Below, piece by piece: positions 1-7,981 of a stretch of DNA of 9,325 nucleotides. The notes below the pieces were generated by a model. It did no database searches. It was not told the origin of the DNA and saw only the letters and a program-made list of their open reading frames with translations. Position 1 is the stretch's first letter; the number at the start of each line of letters is the position of its first letter. A program made the position numbers and the translations under genes. Origin of the DNA: Bacteroidales bacterium (GTDB lineage: Bacteria > Bacteroidota > Bacteroidia > Bacteroidales > UBA932); NCBI GenBank assembly GCA_017461285.1, contig JAFTYS010000153.1, positions 1 to 9,325 of the forward strand, given 5' to 3'.

Positions 1-28
1 AAAATTACATAAAACTATCATAACCTAT

Positions 29-1735
29 ATGGAAAGAATCATCGAATGCGTGCCTAATTTCAGTGAGGGCCGCAACAGGGAAGTTATCGACGCCATCGTT
101 GCGTCTATCGAGAAATCCGGTGGAGTAAAGGTTCTGGATGTGGATCCGGGCGAGGCTACCAACCGTACTGTCGTGACGTTTGTAGGAAGTCCGGAGGCGG
201 TCGTGGAGGCTGCGTTCCAGGGTGTAAAGAAAGCCGGCGAGCTCATCGACATGCGTCAGCATCATGGTGCTCACCCGCGTTCGGGAGCCACTGACGTGCT
301 TCCTCTCATCCCTATCTCGGGCATGACCCTGCAGGAGTGTGCAGAGCTCGCAAGAAAGCTGGCCGAGCGCATCTACAACGAGCTTGAAATCCCTTGCTAC
401 TGCTACGAGGCTGCAGCTCAGAAGCCTGAGCGCAAGAATCTTGCTGTCTGCCGCGCCGGTGAGTACGAGGCTCTTCCTGAGAAGATGGGCGACCCTGACC
501 GCATGCCTGACTTCGGTCCCGGACATTACACAGAGCGTGCAGCACAGGCAGGTGCCACAAATGTCGGCGCACGCGACTTCCTGATCGCGGTGAACTACAA
601 CCTCAATACGACTTCGACCCGTCGTGCCAACGCTATCGCATTCGATGTACGCGAGAAAGGACGTCCGAAGAGAGAAGGCAACCCTATCACAGGAAAGATC
701 GTGAAGGACGAAAACGGAAAGAACGTGATGATTCCGGGCACTCTGAAAGGCTGCAAGGCAATCGGCTGGTTCATAGACGAATACGGCATCGCACAGGTGT
801 CGATGAACATAACTGACATCAACAAGACTCCGCTCCACGTGGCATTCGATGAGGTATGCAGGGCTGCTGCTGCACGTGGCGTACGTGTGACCGGTACAGA
901 GATCGTGGGTCTCGTGCCTAAGCGCACACTCATCGAGGCAGGACGCTACTTCCTTGAGAAGCAGCAGCGTTCTACAGGTATCGCCGAGGATGAGATCATG
1001 AAGATTGCGGTGAAGTCTATGGGACTCGACGACCTCAAGCCGTTCAACCCTGCCGAGAAGGTCATCGAATATCTGATCGAGGACGAGGCGGAAGCTGCTG
1101 CTCGCGAGAGACTTGTGCGAATGACCTGCAAGGATTTCGCATACGAGACAGCTTCGGAGTCCCCTGCTCCCGGCGGCGGGTCCATCTCCGCATACATGGG
1201 CGCTCTCGGTGCCGCTCTCGGCACCATGGTAGCCAATCTTTCTTCTCACAAGCCGGGCTGGGACGACCGCTGGAAGGAGTTCTCAGACTGGGCTGACAAG
1301 GGTCAGGCAGTGCTCGGAAAACTTATCGCCCTCGTTGACGAAGACACTGCCGCATTCAACAGGATCATGGCTGCCATCGGCATGCCGAAGGGTTCCGAGG
1401 ATGAGAAGAAGGCACGCGCGGAGGCTCTTGAGGCTGCTACTCTTTACGCGACGGAAGTTCCTCTCAAGACCATGAAGGCTGCGTTCGAGGTATTCCCTAT
1501 CGTGCGCGCCATGGCTGCCGAGGGTAATCCGAATTCGGTTTCTGACGCGGGTGTGGGTGCCCTTGCCACACGCAGCGCCGTGCTTGGAGCCCAGCTGAAT
1601 GTGCGGATCAACGCTGCAGGCCTTGCTGACCGCGAGGCTGCAGAGAGGCTTTGCGCCGAGGCTGCGGAGATTGCGGCGAAGGCTGTAGCACAGGAGGCGG
1701 AGATTCTGGAAATTGTCAACGGGAAGATCGCCTAA
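29..1735 (+). CDS. ftcD: Bifunctional glutamate formiminotransferase / formiminotetrahydrofolate cyclodeaminase
   Basis: This cytoplasmic enzyme performs the last steps of histidine breakdown. It transfers the formimino group of formiminoglutamate to tetrahydrofolate, giving glutamate, then removes ammonia to give 5,10-methenyl-THF. The 568-residue length fits the fused two-domain form. The N-terminal transferase domain opens with ECVPNFSEGR (residues 6-15) and has the HHGAHPRSGATD segment; His82 there falls at the same number as the catalytic His82 described for the porcine enzyme. The C-terminal cyclodeaminase domain starts near residue 365, with the PAPGGGS loop at about 379-385 and the NPNSVSDAG segment around Asp506, the expected catalytic aspartate region. 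The ATG at 29 gives the family-typical MERIIECVPNFSEGR start; no clear Shine-Dalgarno precedes it, which is common in Bacteroidota. Only 28 bases upstream are visible, so its promoter or an upstream partner gene cannot be judged. It is followed 118 bases later by hutU on the same strand, with no terminator visible between them, so the two are probably co-transcribed. Confidence 0.96.
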   Translation: MERIIECVPNFSEGRNREVIDAIVASIEKSGGVKVLDVDPGEATNRTVVTFVGSPEAVVEAAFQGVKKAGELIDMRQHHGAHPRSGATDVLPLIPISGMTLQECAELARKLAERIYNELEIPCYCYEAAAQKPERKNLAVCRAGEYEALPEKMGDPDRMPDFGPGHYTERAAQAGATNVGARDFLIAVNYNLNTTSTRRANAIAFDVREKGRPKREGNPITGKIVKDENGKNVMIPGTLKGCKAIGWFIDEYGIAQVSMNITDINKTPLHVAFDEVCRAAAARGVRVTGTEIVGLVPKRTLIEAGRYFLEKQQRSTGIAEDEIMKIAVKSMGLDDLKPFNPAEKVIEYLIEDEAEAAARERLVRMTCKDFAYETASESPAPGGGSISAYMGALGAALGTMVANLSSHKPGWDDRWKEFSDWADKGQAVLGKLIALVDEDTAAFNRIMAAIGMPKGSEDEKKARAEALEAATLYATEVPLKTMKAAFEVFPIVRAMAAEGNPNSVSDAGVGALATRSAVLGAQLNVRINAAGLADREAAERLCAEAAEIAAKAVAQEAEILEIVNGKIA

Positions 1736-1853
1736 AGACTGGCACCCAAAACACTGATTATCAACAACTTATTAATAATTCACTGCCGTCAGGATACCGC
1801 AGCGAATTTCAAGCAAAGGATTGACAGACAAATCGTTAAGCGACAGGAATATT

Positions 1854-3872
1854 ATGACATTTCACGAAGATATTTTAGGCGGTATTCCGGCGGTGCTTCC
1901 GGAGCCTAAGCCATACGACACGACCGTCAACCATGCTCCCAAGCGTAAGGAAATCCTCAGCGCAGAGGAGAAGGTGCTGGCCATAAAGAACGCTCTCAGG
2001 TACTTCCCGGCCGAACATCATGCCGTGCTTGCCAAGGAGTTCGCACAGGAACTGAAAGACTACGGACGCATATATATGTACCGTTTCCGTCCTGACTATG
2101 AGATGTATGCGCGTCCTATCGACGAGTATCCGGCGAAGTCACGTCAGGCGGCTGCCATCATGGCGATGATCCAGAACAATCTGGACTACCGCGTGGCACA
2201 GCATCCGCACGAACTCATCACCTACGGAGGCAACGGAGCCGTGTTCCAGAACTGGGCGCAGTACCGTCTGGTGATGCAGTATCTCGCGACGATGAAAGAC
2301 GAGCAGACTCTCGTCATGTATTCGGGACATCCTCTCGGACTGTTCCCCAGCCACAAGGACGCACCGAGAGTGATAGTGACAAACGGAATGGTGATTCCGA
2401 ACTATTCGAAGCCGGACCACTGGGAGAAATTCAATGCTCTCGGCGTGTCGCAGTACGGTCAGATGACTGCCGGCTCATATATGTACATCGGCCCTCAGGG
2501 CATCGTGCACGGCACTACCATCACCGTGATGAATGCCGCCCGCAAGCAGCTGAAGGCCCGTGGCATCGAAGGCTCGGAGGAGAACATGAAGGGAATGCTC
2601 TTCGTGACTGCCGGCCTCGGAGGAATGTCTGGCGCGCAGCCTAAGGCCGGCGTGATTTCGGGCGTGGTGAGCGTCTGCGCCGAGGTGAATCCTCATGCCG
2701 CACACAAGAGACATGATCAGGGATGGGTAGATGAGATCCATGACGACCTGGATGAGCTCATCCCACGCATTCGCAAGGCCGTTGCAGACAAGGAAGTAGT
2801 TTCAATCGCATATCAGGGCAACGTAGTCGATCTCTGGGAAAGACTTGCCGAGGAGAATATCCATGTCGATCTCGGTTCCGACCAGACATCTCTCCACAAC
2901 CCATGGGCGGGAGGCTATTACCCTGTGGGCTACTCATACGAGGAATCCAACAGAATGATGGCCGAGGAGCCTGAAAGGTTCAAGGAGTGCGTACAGGAAT
3001 CTCTTCGCAGGCATGCAGCTGCAGTCAACAAGCTGGCTGACAGAGGAATGTATTTCTTCGACTATGGCAACGCCTTCCTTCTTGAGGCATCACGTGCAGG
3101 TGCCGACGTGCTTCGCGAAGACGGACGTTTCCGCTATCCTTCATACGTTCAGGACATCATGGGACCTCTCTTCTTCGACTACGGATTCGGACCGTTCAGA
3201 TGGGTCTGCATGTCGGAAAAGCCTGAGGATCTTGCGAAGTCGGATGCTATCGCAGCACGCGTTCTGCGCGAAATCATGGCCGAGGCACCGGAGGAGATCC
3301 AGGGACAGATGATGGACAACATACGTTGGATCGAGGAGGCAGGACGCAACAATCTCGTTGTAGGTTCGCAGGCCCGTATCCTTTACGCCGACTGTGAAGG
3401 CCGCACAAAGATCGCCCTCGCATTCAATGAGGCCATCCGCAAGGGTGAGATCACCGCTCCTATCGTCCTTGGACGCGATCATCACGACGTATCGGGAACT
3501 GACTCGCCTTTCCGCGAGACTTCAAACATCTACGACGGCTCGCAGTTCTGCGCCGACATGGCAGTACATAATGTCATCGGTGACGGATTCCGTGGCGCAA
3601 CATGGGTATCGATCCACAACGGCGGCGGCGTAGGCTGGGGCGAGGTGATGAACGGAGGATTCGGAATGGTGATCGACGGTAGCGATGATTCGGACAGGCA
3701 TATCCGCGAGATGCTCCTCTGGGATGTGAACAACGGTATCGCGCGCCGCAGCTGGGCACGCAACGAGGGAGCCATGAACGCCATCCGACGCGAAATGGAG
3801 CGCACACCGGGCCTGAAGGTGACCCTTCCTAACCTCGCTGACGAGGAAATGATTCGAAATATCCTTAAATAA
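1854..3872 (+). CDS. hutU: Urocanate hydratase (urocanase), long form
   Basis: This enzyme hydrates urocanate to 4-imidazolone-5-propionate using tightly bound NAD+ as an electrophile; it is the second step of histidine degradation. I chose the ATG at 1854 because it has AGGAA at 1845-1849 and gives the start MTFHEDILGGIP. An in-frame TTG at 1821 would add 11 residues but its purine run abuts the codon. The 672-residue product is longer than the roughly 557-residue Pseudomonas type. Family motifs are YGGNGAVFQNW (124-134), MYSGHPLGLFPSH (155-167), AGLGGMSGAQP (253-263), GRDHHDVSGTDSP (from 540) and the GGGVGWG loop (from 590). One oddity is that the segment matching ARICW of P. putida, which holds its Cys410, reads ARILY here, with Leu510 at the cysteine position and a cysteine at 514. 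This may be normal for the long subfamily. The gene ends just before a strong hairpin, so it probably closes the ftcD-hutU unit. Confidence 0.96.
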   Translation: MTFHEDILGGIPAVLPEPKPYDTTVNHAPKRKEILSAEEKVLAIKNALRYFPAEHHAVLAKEFAQELKDYGRIYMYRFRPDYEMYARPIDEYPAKSRQAAAIMAMIQNNLDYRVAQHPHELITYGGNGAVFQNWAQYRLVMQYLATMKDEQTLVMYSGHPLGLFPSHKDAPRVIVTNGMVIPNYSKPDHWEKFNALGVSQYGQMTAGSYMYIGPQGIVHGTTITVMNAARKQLKARGIEGSEENMKGMLFVTAGLGGMSGAQPKAGVISGVVSVCAEVNPHAAHKRHDQGWVDEIHDDLDELIPRIRKAVADKEVVSIAYQGNVVDLWERLAEENIHVDLGSDQTSLHNPWAGGYYPVGYSYEESNRMMAEEPERFKECVQESLRRHAAAVNKLADRGMYFFDYGNAFLLEASRAGADVLREDGRFRYPSYVQDIMGPLFFDYGFGPFRWVCMSEKPEDLAKSDAIAARVLREIMAEAPEEIQGQMMDNIRWIEEAGRNNLVVGSQARILYADCEGRTKIALAFNEAIRKGEITAPIVLGRDHHDVSGTDSPFRETSNIYDGSQFCADMAVHNVIGDGFRGATWVSIHNGGGVGWGEVMNGGFGMVIDGSDDSDRHIREMLLWDVNNGIARRSWARNEGAMNAIRREMERTPGLKVTLPNLADEEMIRNILK

Positions 3873-3879
3873 CCCATCG

Positions 3880-3903
3880 GCCCCGCCCTTTTCCCGGCGG
3901 GGC
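3880..3903 (+). terminator. Probable intrinsic terminator after hutU
   Basis: GCCCCGCC (3880-3887) and GGCGGGGC (3896-3903) form a perfect 8-bp GC-rich stem around an 8-base loop, beginning 7 bases after the hutU stop. It is followed by TTGT rather than a long T-run, so termination may be partial on the + strand. It separates the hut genes from the Stealth gene, whose start codon lies only 13 bases past the stem. Confidence 0.7.
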
Positions 3904-3916
3904 TTGTAAAAAGAAA

Positions 3917-4888
3917 ATGACAGAAGCTATCGACATAGTGATTCCGTGGGTGGACGGTAACGATCCGGCACTGGCCGCCAGACGCAGGCAATACCTGACC
4001 GGGAAAAATGAGGAAAGCCTGCCTGACGTAGCTGCGGCAACTCGTTTCAGCGACCTGGGAGAGATATTCTGGTGCATAGATTCAATCAATATCTTCGCTC
4101 CTTTCATCAGGAAGATATTCATAGTTACCGACGGTCAGGATCCTCATCTGGAAGAACATCTGGCCTCAAGGTTTCCCGGCGGACACATCCCTGTGGAGAT
4201 CGTCGATCACAAAGTGATATTCAGAGGCTATGAAGATTATCTGCCTGTGTTCAACTCCCGGTCCATCGAGGCTGTAATATGGAGGATACCCGGCCTGAGC
4301 GAGCACTTCCTGCTGATGAATGACGATTTTTTCCTTGCAGGGCCCGTGAGTCCGTCGGACTTTTTCCGGGACGGCAAGACCGTCTGCTATGCCGACTGGA
4401 GATGGACATGGCTGGAAAGGATTTTCAGGAAGATGAAACCTGTAAAGAACGGTCACGTGAAGGCAACATTCAAGGGTTCCATGATCAATGCGGTAGATAT
4501 CCTCGGCGGACATCCCCGTTTTCTCTACCTTGCCCACACGCCTCGCGCCTTGAAGCGCAGTTTCTATGAAGATTTCTTCAGCAGGAACGAGGATGTGCTT
4601 CTGCGCAATCTGCGTGACCGATTCCGAACTGCCGGGCAATATAATTCCCAGGAACTTTTCTATATCACGGAACTGAAGGCCGGCAGACTGAAGGTCATTC
4701 CTACCTCGCGCCGCCTTATATATCTCAAGCCGCACGGCAGCAGCAGCCATGTCACACGCAAGCTGGCCCGTTTCGACAAGGCACGGAATGCATGTTTCGG
4801 ATGTATAAACTCACTCGATCAGGCTTCACCTGAAGACAGGAAGAGGATCTTCGACTGGATATCACGCAGGCTTGAATATACTGAATGA
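3917..4888 (+). CDS. Stealth-family capsular polysaccharide / sugar-phosphate transferase
   Basis: This protein probably transfers a hexose-1-phosphate unit during synthesis of a phosphate-linked surface polysaccharide, in the cytoplasm or at the inner membrane. Its 323 residues show the Stealth conserved regions in order. CR1 is IDIVIPWVDGNDP (5-17). CR2 runs from RFSDLGEIFWCIDS (43-56) through RKIFIVTDGQ (65-74), VDHKVIF (96-102) and LPVFNSRSIE (109-118) to LSEHFLLMNDDFFL (127-140). CR3 contains HTPRALKRS (207-215). No signal peptide or membrane segment is evident. The ATG at 3917 follows an A-rich stretch with no Shine-Dalgarno and is only 13 bases past the hutU terminator stem, so expression may rely on read-through or on a promoter I cannot identify. 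It converges on the Wzi-like gene with one base between the stop codons. Assignment to the family is firm; the sugar and acceptor are unknown. Confidence 0.88.
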   Translation: MTEAIDIVIPWVDGNDPALAARRRQYLTGKNEESLPDVAAATRFSDLGEIFWCIDSINIFAPFIRKIFIVTDGQDPHLEEHLASRFPGGHIPVEIVDHKVIFRGYEDYLPVFNSRSIEAVIWRIPGLSEHFLLMNDDFFLAGPVSPSDFFRDGKTVCYADWRWTWLERIFRKMKPVKNGHVKATFKGSMINAVDILGGHPRFLYLAHTPRALKRSFYEDFFSRNEDVLLRNLRDRFRTAGQYNSQELFYITELKAGRLKVIPTSRRLIYLKPHGSSSHVTRKLARFDKARNACFGCINSLDQASPEDRKRIFDWISRRLEYTE

Positions 4889-4889
4889 A

Positions 4890-6365
4890 TCAGAATCTGC
4901 GGAAGTCGCGGTATGAGATGCGGAGGGTGAGCCCGGCTGAATTCTTATAGACTTTTCCTATGTCGCCATAGACGCCTACTGCAAGATTGAGCGGAAGGTT
5001 GGTGATGCTGCGGCCGAACTCCATTTCAAGGGCAAGCGAAAGCTGCCATGGGGTGGTGGCGAAGAATGATGACTCCTCCTGATGATATTTCCCGAAATTA
5101 CGAGTGAAAGTACTCTTCAACGTATATGGTACAGATTCGAAAACGACTCCTCTGATACCTATATGATGTCCCCGGATACGGTTGCTGGCTATGCCGGGAC
5201 ACATTCCGTCCTCCCCCGGTGCGTATGGAAGTATCAGTGGCAGTCCTATCGTACGTCCGTAATTGGTCCAACCTGATTTATATTCTCTATTACTGAAATA
5301 GTTATCTCCACCACCGAGCACTATTTTTCCATAATAAAAATCATTCGGATCCTGCTTCTCCATTTCTTCAGGAGTTGCAGGACGGTCATGATACGGACCG
5401 GTCTGCCATGTGGTCCTTATATGTTCATAGACCACATCGGTCACAAGTGCGTCACGGTCCTTGAATGAGAACTTGAGTGTCCATATTCCGTCCGGAGCAT
5501 TCTTGTACTTCATTCCTGAACGATCCTCGAAAGGCTTGTCATACTGGAAGGTCATTGTGAATGCGGAAGCCCGCCAGTCAAAGCGGACATATTCACGGCC
5601 AAGATGGTTGCCCAGCACATTCACCTGATCAGACACAGAAGCATCCTCGCCGCCGCTGAGAGCCATGAATATCCTGTAATAATCTATGATCGACACAGGA
5701 TATTCGCCATACTTCGGAGAATTTCCTCCCCAATGCGCCCAATGTCCGAATCCTGCAATGAAGTCAACTTTCTTTCCAAGTGCGAACTTTACCGAGAGTT
5801 CCTTGTTATGGATCATCGCGCCCTTGACATACCTGTTGTCAATCAGCTGATAATGAGCAAGATTTCCTTTGAATCCGAACCAATGTCCCTTCTCGAAATA
5901 TATCCAGTCGGTCGAGGCGTTTATACCGGGGATGTTGCGAGCATTGCCTGACCACATTATGTCGCCTCCGCTGATGGAAAGGTCTCCCAGCGACTTCTCC
6001 CTCGGAATCATGCCGACATCAAGTCTCAGCATCTTCCAGCCTCCGCTGACATATAGTCTGTCAACCAGACCGTTCACCTGATCTTTCTGCCAAGGATTGC
6101 GGGCTGCCACGCTGCCCACAAGGTTTGCTCCTGCCTCGAAGAAGATACCGTTGGAAGCATTGTAGCTGACATCTGCCCCACCAGCCACTACACCGGCCGA
6201 CGAATACGGAAGTATGCCGTCATGTCCTGTGCGGGACCAGAACGGCAGATAGTCTCCCGTGCCGGCGAGCATATATGTGTCGGCATTCCATTTCACGTTC
6301 CATCCCCTGGCACCGGCTGTCACGCAGGCTGCGAGAAGGCTGATTATCAATATATATTTCTTCAT
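4890..6365 (-). CDS. Wzi-like capsule assembly outer-membrane protein
   Basis: This is most likely a beta-barrel outer-membrane protein of the Wzi capsule-assembly family, which in other bacteria helps anchor capsule polysaccharide to the cell surface. The 491-residue product begins with a signal peptide: charged MKK, hydrophobic residues 4-13, and an A-G-A site at 17-19 suited to signal peptidase I. The segment LAAC at 11-14 also resembles a lipobox, so processing is ambiguous. The rest is rich in alternating aromatic and polar strands, with typical Wzi-like stretches such as LPFWSRTG (about 41-48), and the protein ends in an aromatic residue (RDFRRF), as outer-membrane barrels usually do. 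The ATG at 6365 has AAGGA five bases upstream (complement of 6370-6374), and a good -7 box lies about 60 bases upstream. It is divergent from hutH and convergent with the Stealth gene. The family call rests on overall pattern and context; the specific polysaccharide is unknown. Confidence 0.8.
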   Translation of the reverse strand: MKKYILIISLLAACVTAGARGWNVKWNADTYMLAGTGDYLPFWSRTGHDGILPYSSAGVVAGGADVSYNASNGIFFEAGANLVGSVAARNPWQKDQVNGLVDRLYVSGGWKMLRLDVGMIPREKSLGDLSISGGDIMWSGNARNIPGINASTDWIYFEKGHWFGFKGNLAHYQLIDNRYVKGAMIHNKELSVKFALGKKVDFIAGFGHWAHWGGNSPKYGEYPVSIIDYYRIFMALSGGEDASVSDQVNVLGNHLGREYVRFDWRASAFTMTFQYDKPFEDRSGMKYKNAPDGIWTLKFSFKDRDALVTDVVYEHIRTTWQTGPYHDRPATPEEMEKQDPNDFYYGKIVLGGGDNYFSNREYKSGWTNYGRTIGLPLILPYAPGEDGMCPGIASNRIRGHHIGIRGVVFESVPYTLKSTFTRNFGKYHQEESSFFATTPWQLSLALEMEFGRSITNLPLNLAVGVYGDIGKVYKNSAGLTLRISYRDFRRF

Positions 6366-6423
6366 TTAATCCTTGTTTATGTAAAATATGAAAAGAGGCA
6401 TTCTTTCACATTTCTTAAGACTG

Positions 6424-6431
6424 CAAAGATA
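6424..6431 (-). promoter_or_regulatory. Bacteroidota -7 box for the Wzi-like gene
   Basis: Read on the minus strand this is TATCTTTG, a full match to the Bacteroidota TAnnTTTG -7 consensus. It lies 58 bases before the ATG at 6365, predicting a leader of roughly 50 bases. No convincing -33 TTG box stands out upstream, which lowers certainty. Confidence 0.6.
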
Positions 6432-6461
6432 ATTATAATCAGGGAAACGACACTAACAATC

Positions 6462-6479
6462 CATATATTTCATATATTT
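6462..6479 (+). repeat. Tandem 9-bp duplication at the hutH promoter
   Basis: CATATATTT occurs twice with no gap (6462-6470 and 6471-6479). Only the second unit is followed by G and so completes a TAnnTTTG box. It could be a regulator half-site pair, or simple slippage in AT-rich DNA. Confidence 0.6.
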
Positions 6480-6480
6480 G
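6473..6480 (+). promoter_or_regulatory. Bacteroidota -7 box for hutH
   Basis: TATATTTG matches the TAnnTTTG consensus exactly and sits 24 bases before the hutH ATG at 6505, predicting a very short leader of about 15-20 bases. No clear -33 element is visible in the expected upstream region. Together with the minus-strand box at 6424-6431 it makes a compact divergent promoter region. Confidence 0.6.
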
Positions 6481-6504
6481 TATGATTTACAAAAAACAAT
6501 CTCT

Positions 6505-7977
6505 ATGGACCACATAATTTCTCACAAGAGACTCACTATCGACCATGTGAAAGCCCTTATGGCAGAAGGTACCAGGCTGTCGCTCGGTAAGGAAGCGGAA
6601 GCTGCAATCGTGAAATGCCGCAATTTCCTCGACAGGAAGATGGAGGACATCGGCCGTCCTGTCTATGGCGTGACCACGGGATTCGGTTCGCTCTGCAACA
6701 TAACGATTCCGGCCGAGGACTTGTCTCAGCTCCAGCACAACCTCGTGATGTCACATGCATGCGGCACAGGCGAAACCGTTCGTCCGGAAATCGTGAAGCT
6801 CATGCTCCTTCTGAAGATCCAGTCGCTTTCATACGGTTATTCGGGAGTACAGCTCATCACAGTGCAGCGTCTGATCGACATGTTCAACAATGACGTACTT
6901 CCGGTAGTATATCAGCAGGGATCTCTCGGTGCGTCAGGCGACCTCGCTCCCCTCGCCCATATGTGCCTGCCTCTGATAGGTCTTGGAGAAGTTGTCTATA
7001 AGGGTAAAGTGCGCCAGTCCTCAGACTTGTGGAAGGAACTCGGATGGGAACCTGTCAAGCTGAAATCGAAGGAAGGCCTCGCTCTTCTGAACGGTACCCA
7101 GTTCATGAGCGCTCATGCCGTATGGTCCCTCATACAGGCGGAAAGGCTTTCGGACTGGGCAGACAAGATCGGAGCCCTTTCATTGGAGGCGTTCGACGGC
7201 CGCATCGAGCCTTTCTACCATCAGGTACATGCAGTGCGTGCTCATCAGGGTCAGATCGAGACGGCAGCACGTTTCCGCGAACTTCTTGAAGGCAGCGAGA
7301 TCATCAGACAGAAGAAGGTACATGTGCAGGACCCTTATTCATTCCGATGCATCCCTCAGGTGCATGGAGCGTCAAAGGATACCATCCGTTATGTGAAGTC
7401 TGTGATAGAGATCGAAATCAACAGCGCGACCGACAATCCTACCGTTTTCCCTGACGAGGATCTAATCATTTCAGCAGGAAATTTCCACGGTCAGCCTATA
7501 GCTATTCCGATGGACATGCTCACTCTTGCACTTTCGGAACTTGCAAACATCTCTGAACGTCGTATATACAAGCTCATTTCAGGACAGAGGGGGCTTCCTA
7601 ATTTCCTTGTCGCAAAGCCGGGACTCAACAGCGGATTCATGATTCCTCAATACACCGCCGCTTCCATCGTAAGCCAGAGCAAGGGACTCTGCATGCCGGC
7701 TTCAGCAGATTCCATCCCTTCGTCACAGGGTCAGGAGGATCATGTGAGCATGGGTGCGAATGCCGCAACCAAGCTCGTGCGCGTGGTGGAGAACACCGAG
7801 CGTGTGCTGGCGATCGAGCTGTTCAATGCAGCTCAGGCCTTCGAGTTCCGCCGTCCTCTGCGCTCGTCATGGACGATAGAGAAGATTTTCGCAGGCTATC
7901 GTAAGGTGGTGCCGTTCATCGATGATGACACTTATATGCATCCGTTGATCGAGAAGTCTGTGGAGTTCATCAGATAA
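6505..7977 (+). CDS. hutH: Histidine ammonia-lyase (histidase)
   Basis: This cytoplasmic enzyme removes ammonia from L-histidine to give trans-urocanate, committing histidine to degradation. The 490-residue length is close to the family norm of about 500. The Ala-Ser-Gly triad that cyclises into the MIO electrophile is at 143-145, within GSLGASGDLAPLAHM. Other hallmarks are YGVTTGFGSL with Tyr54, NLVMSHACG with His84, NSATDNP, and SSQGQEDHVSMG near the C-terminus. I take the ATG at 6505. An in-frame TTG at 6478 overlaps the -7 promoter box and is unlikely to be used. No Shine-Dalgarno precedes the start, only an A-rich leader. The gene has its own promoter and is followed after 149 bases by hutI; most of that gap is a palindromic repeat element. 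Codon use resembles ftcD and hutU, which supports a shared origin despite the capsule island between the two blocks. Confidence 0.97.
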   Translation: MDHIISHKRLTIDHVKALMAEGTRLSLGKEAEAAIVKCRNFLDRKMEDIGRPVYGVTTGFGSLCNITIPAEDLSQLQHNLVMSHACGTGETVRPEIVKLMLLLKIQSLSYGYSGVQLITVQRLIDMFNNDVLPVVYQQGSLGASGDLAPLAHMCLPLIGLGEVVYKGKVRQSSDLWKELGWEPVKLKSKEGLALLNGTQFMSAHAVWSLIQAERLSDWADKIGALSLEAFDGRIEPFYHQVHAVRAHQGQIETAARFRELLEGSEIIRQKKVHVQDPYSFRCIPQVHGASKDTIRYVKSVIEIEINSATDNPTVFPDEDLIISAGNFHGQPIAIPMDMLTLALSELANISERRIYKLISGQRGLPNFLVAKPGLNSGFMIPQYTAASIVSQSKGLCMPASADSIPSSQGQEDHVSMGANAATKLVRVVENTERVLAIELFNAAQAFEFRRPLRSSWTIEKIFAGYRKVVPFIDDDTYMHPLIEKSVEFIR

Positions 7978-7981
7978 TTGC

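Noticed and set aside
5..1249. Open frame of 414 codons on the minus strand opposite ftcD
   Set aside because: It lies wholly antisense to a well-recognised enzyme gene, has no recognisable protein features, and is explained by the codon bias of ftcD leaving few stops on the opposite strand.
1769..1778. AT-rich palindrome TTATTAATAA between ftcD and hutU
   Set aside because: Ten bases of low-complexity AT palindrome are easily found by chance, and no promoter box or second half-site accompanies it. The rest of the 118-base gap shows nothing I can name.
1821..1853. TTG start giving hutU 11 extra residues
   Set aside because: The AAGGA run directly abuts the TTG, while the ATG at 1854 has a better placed AGGAA and gives the expected N-terminus.
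6478..6504. TTG start giving hutH nine extra residues
   Set aside because: The codon is part of the predicted -7 promoter box, and the ATG at 6505 gives the family-like start.
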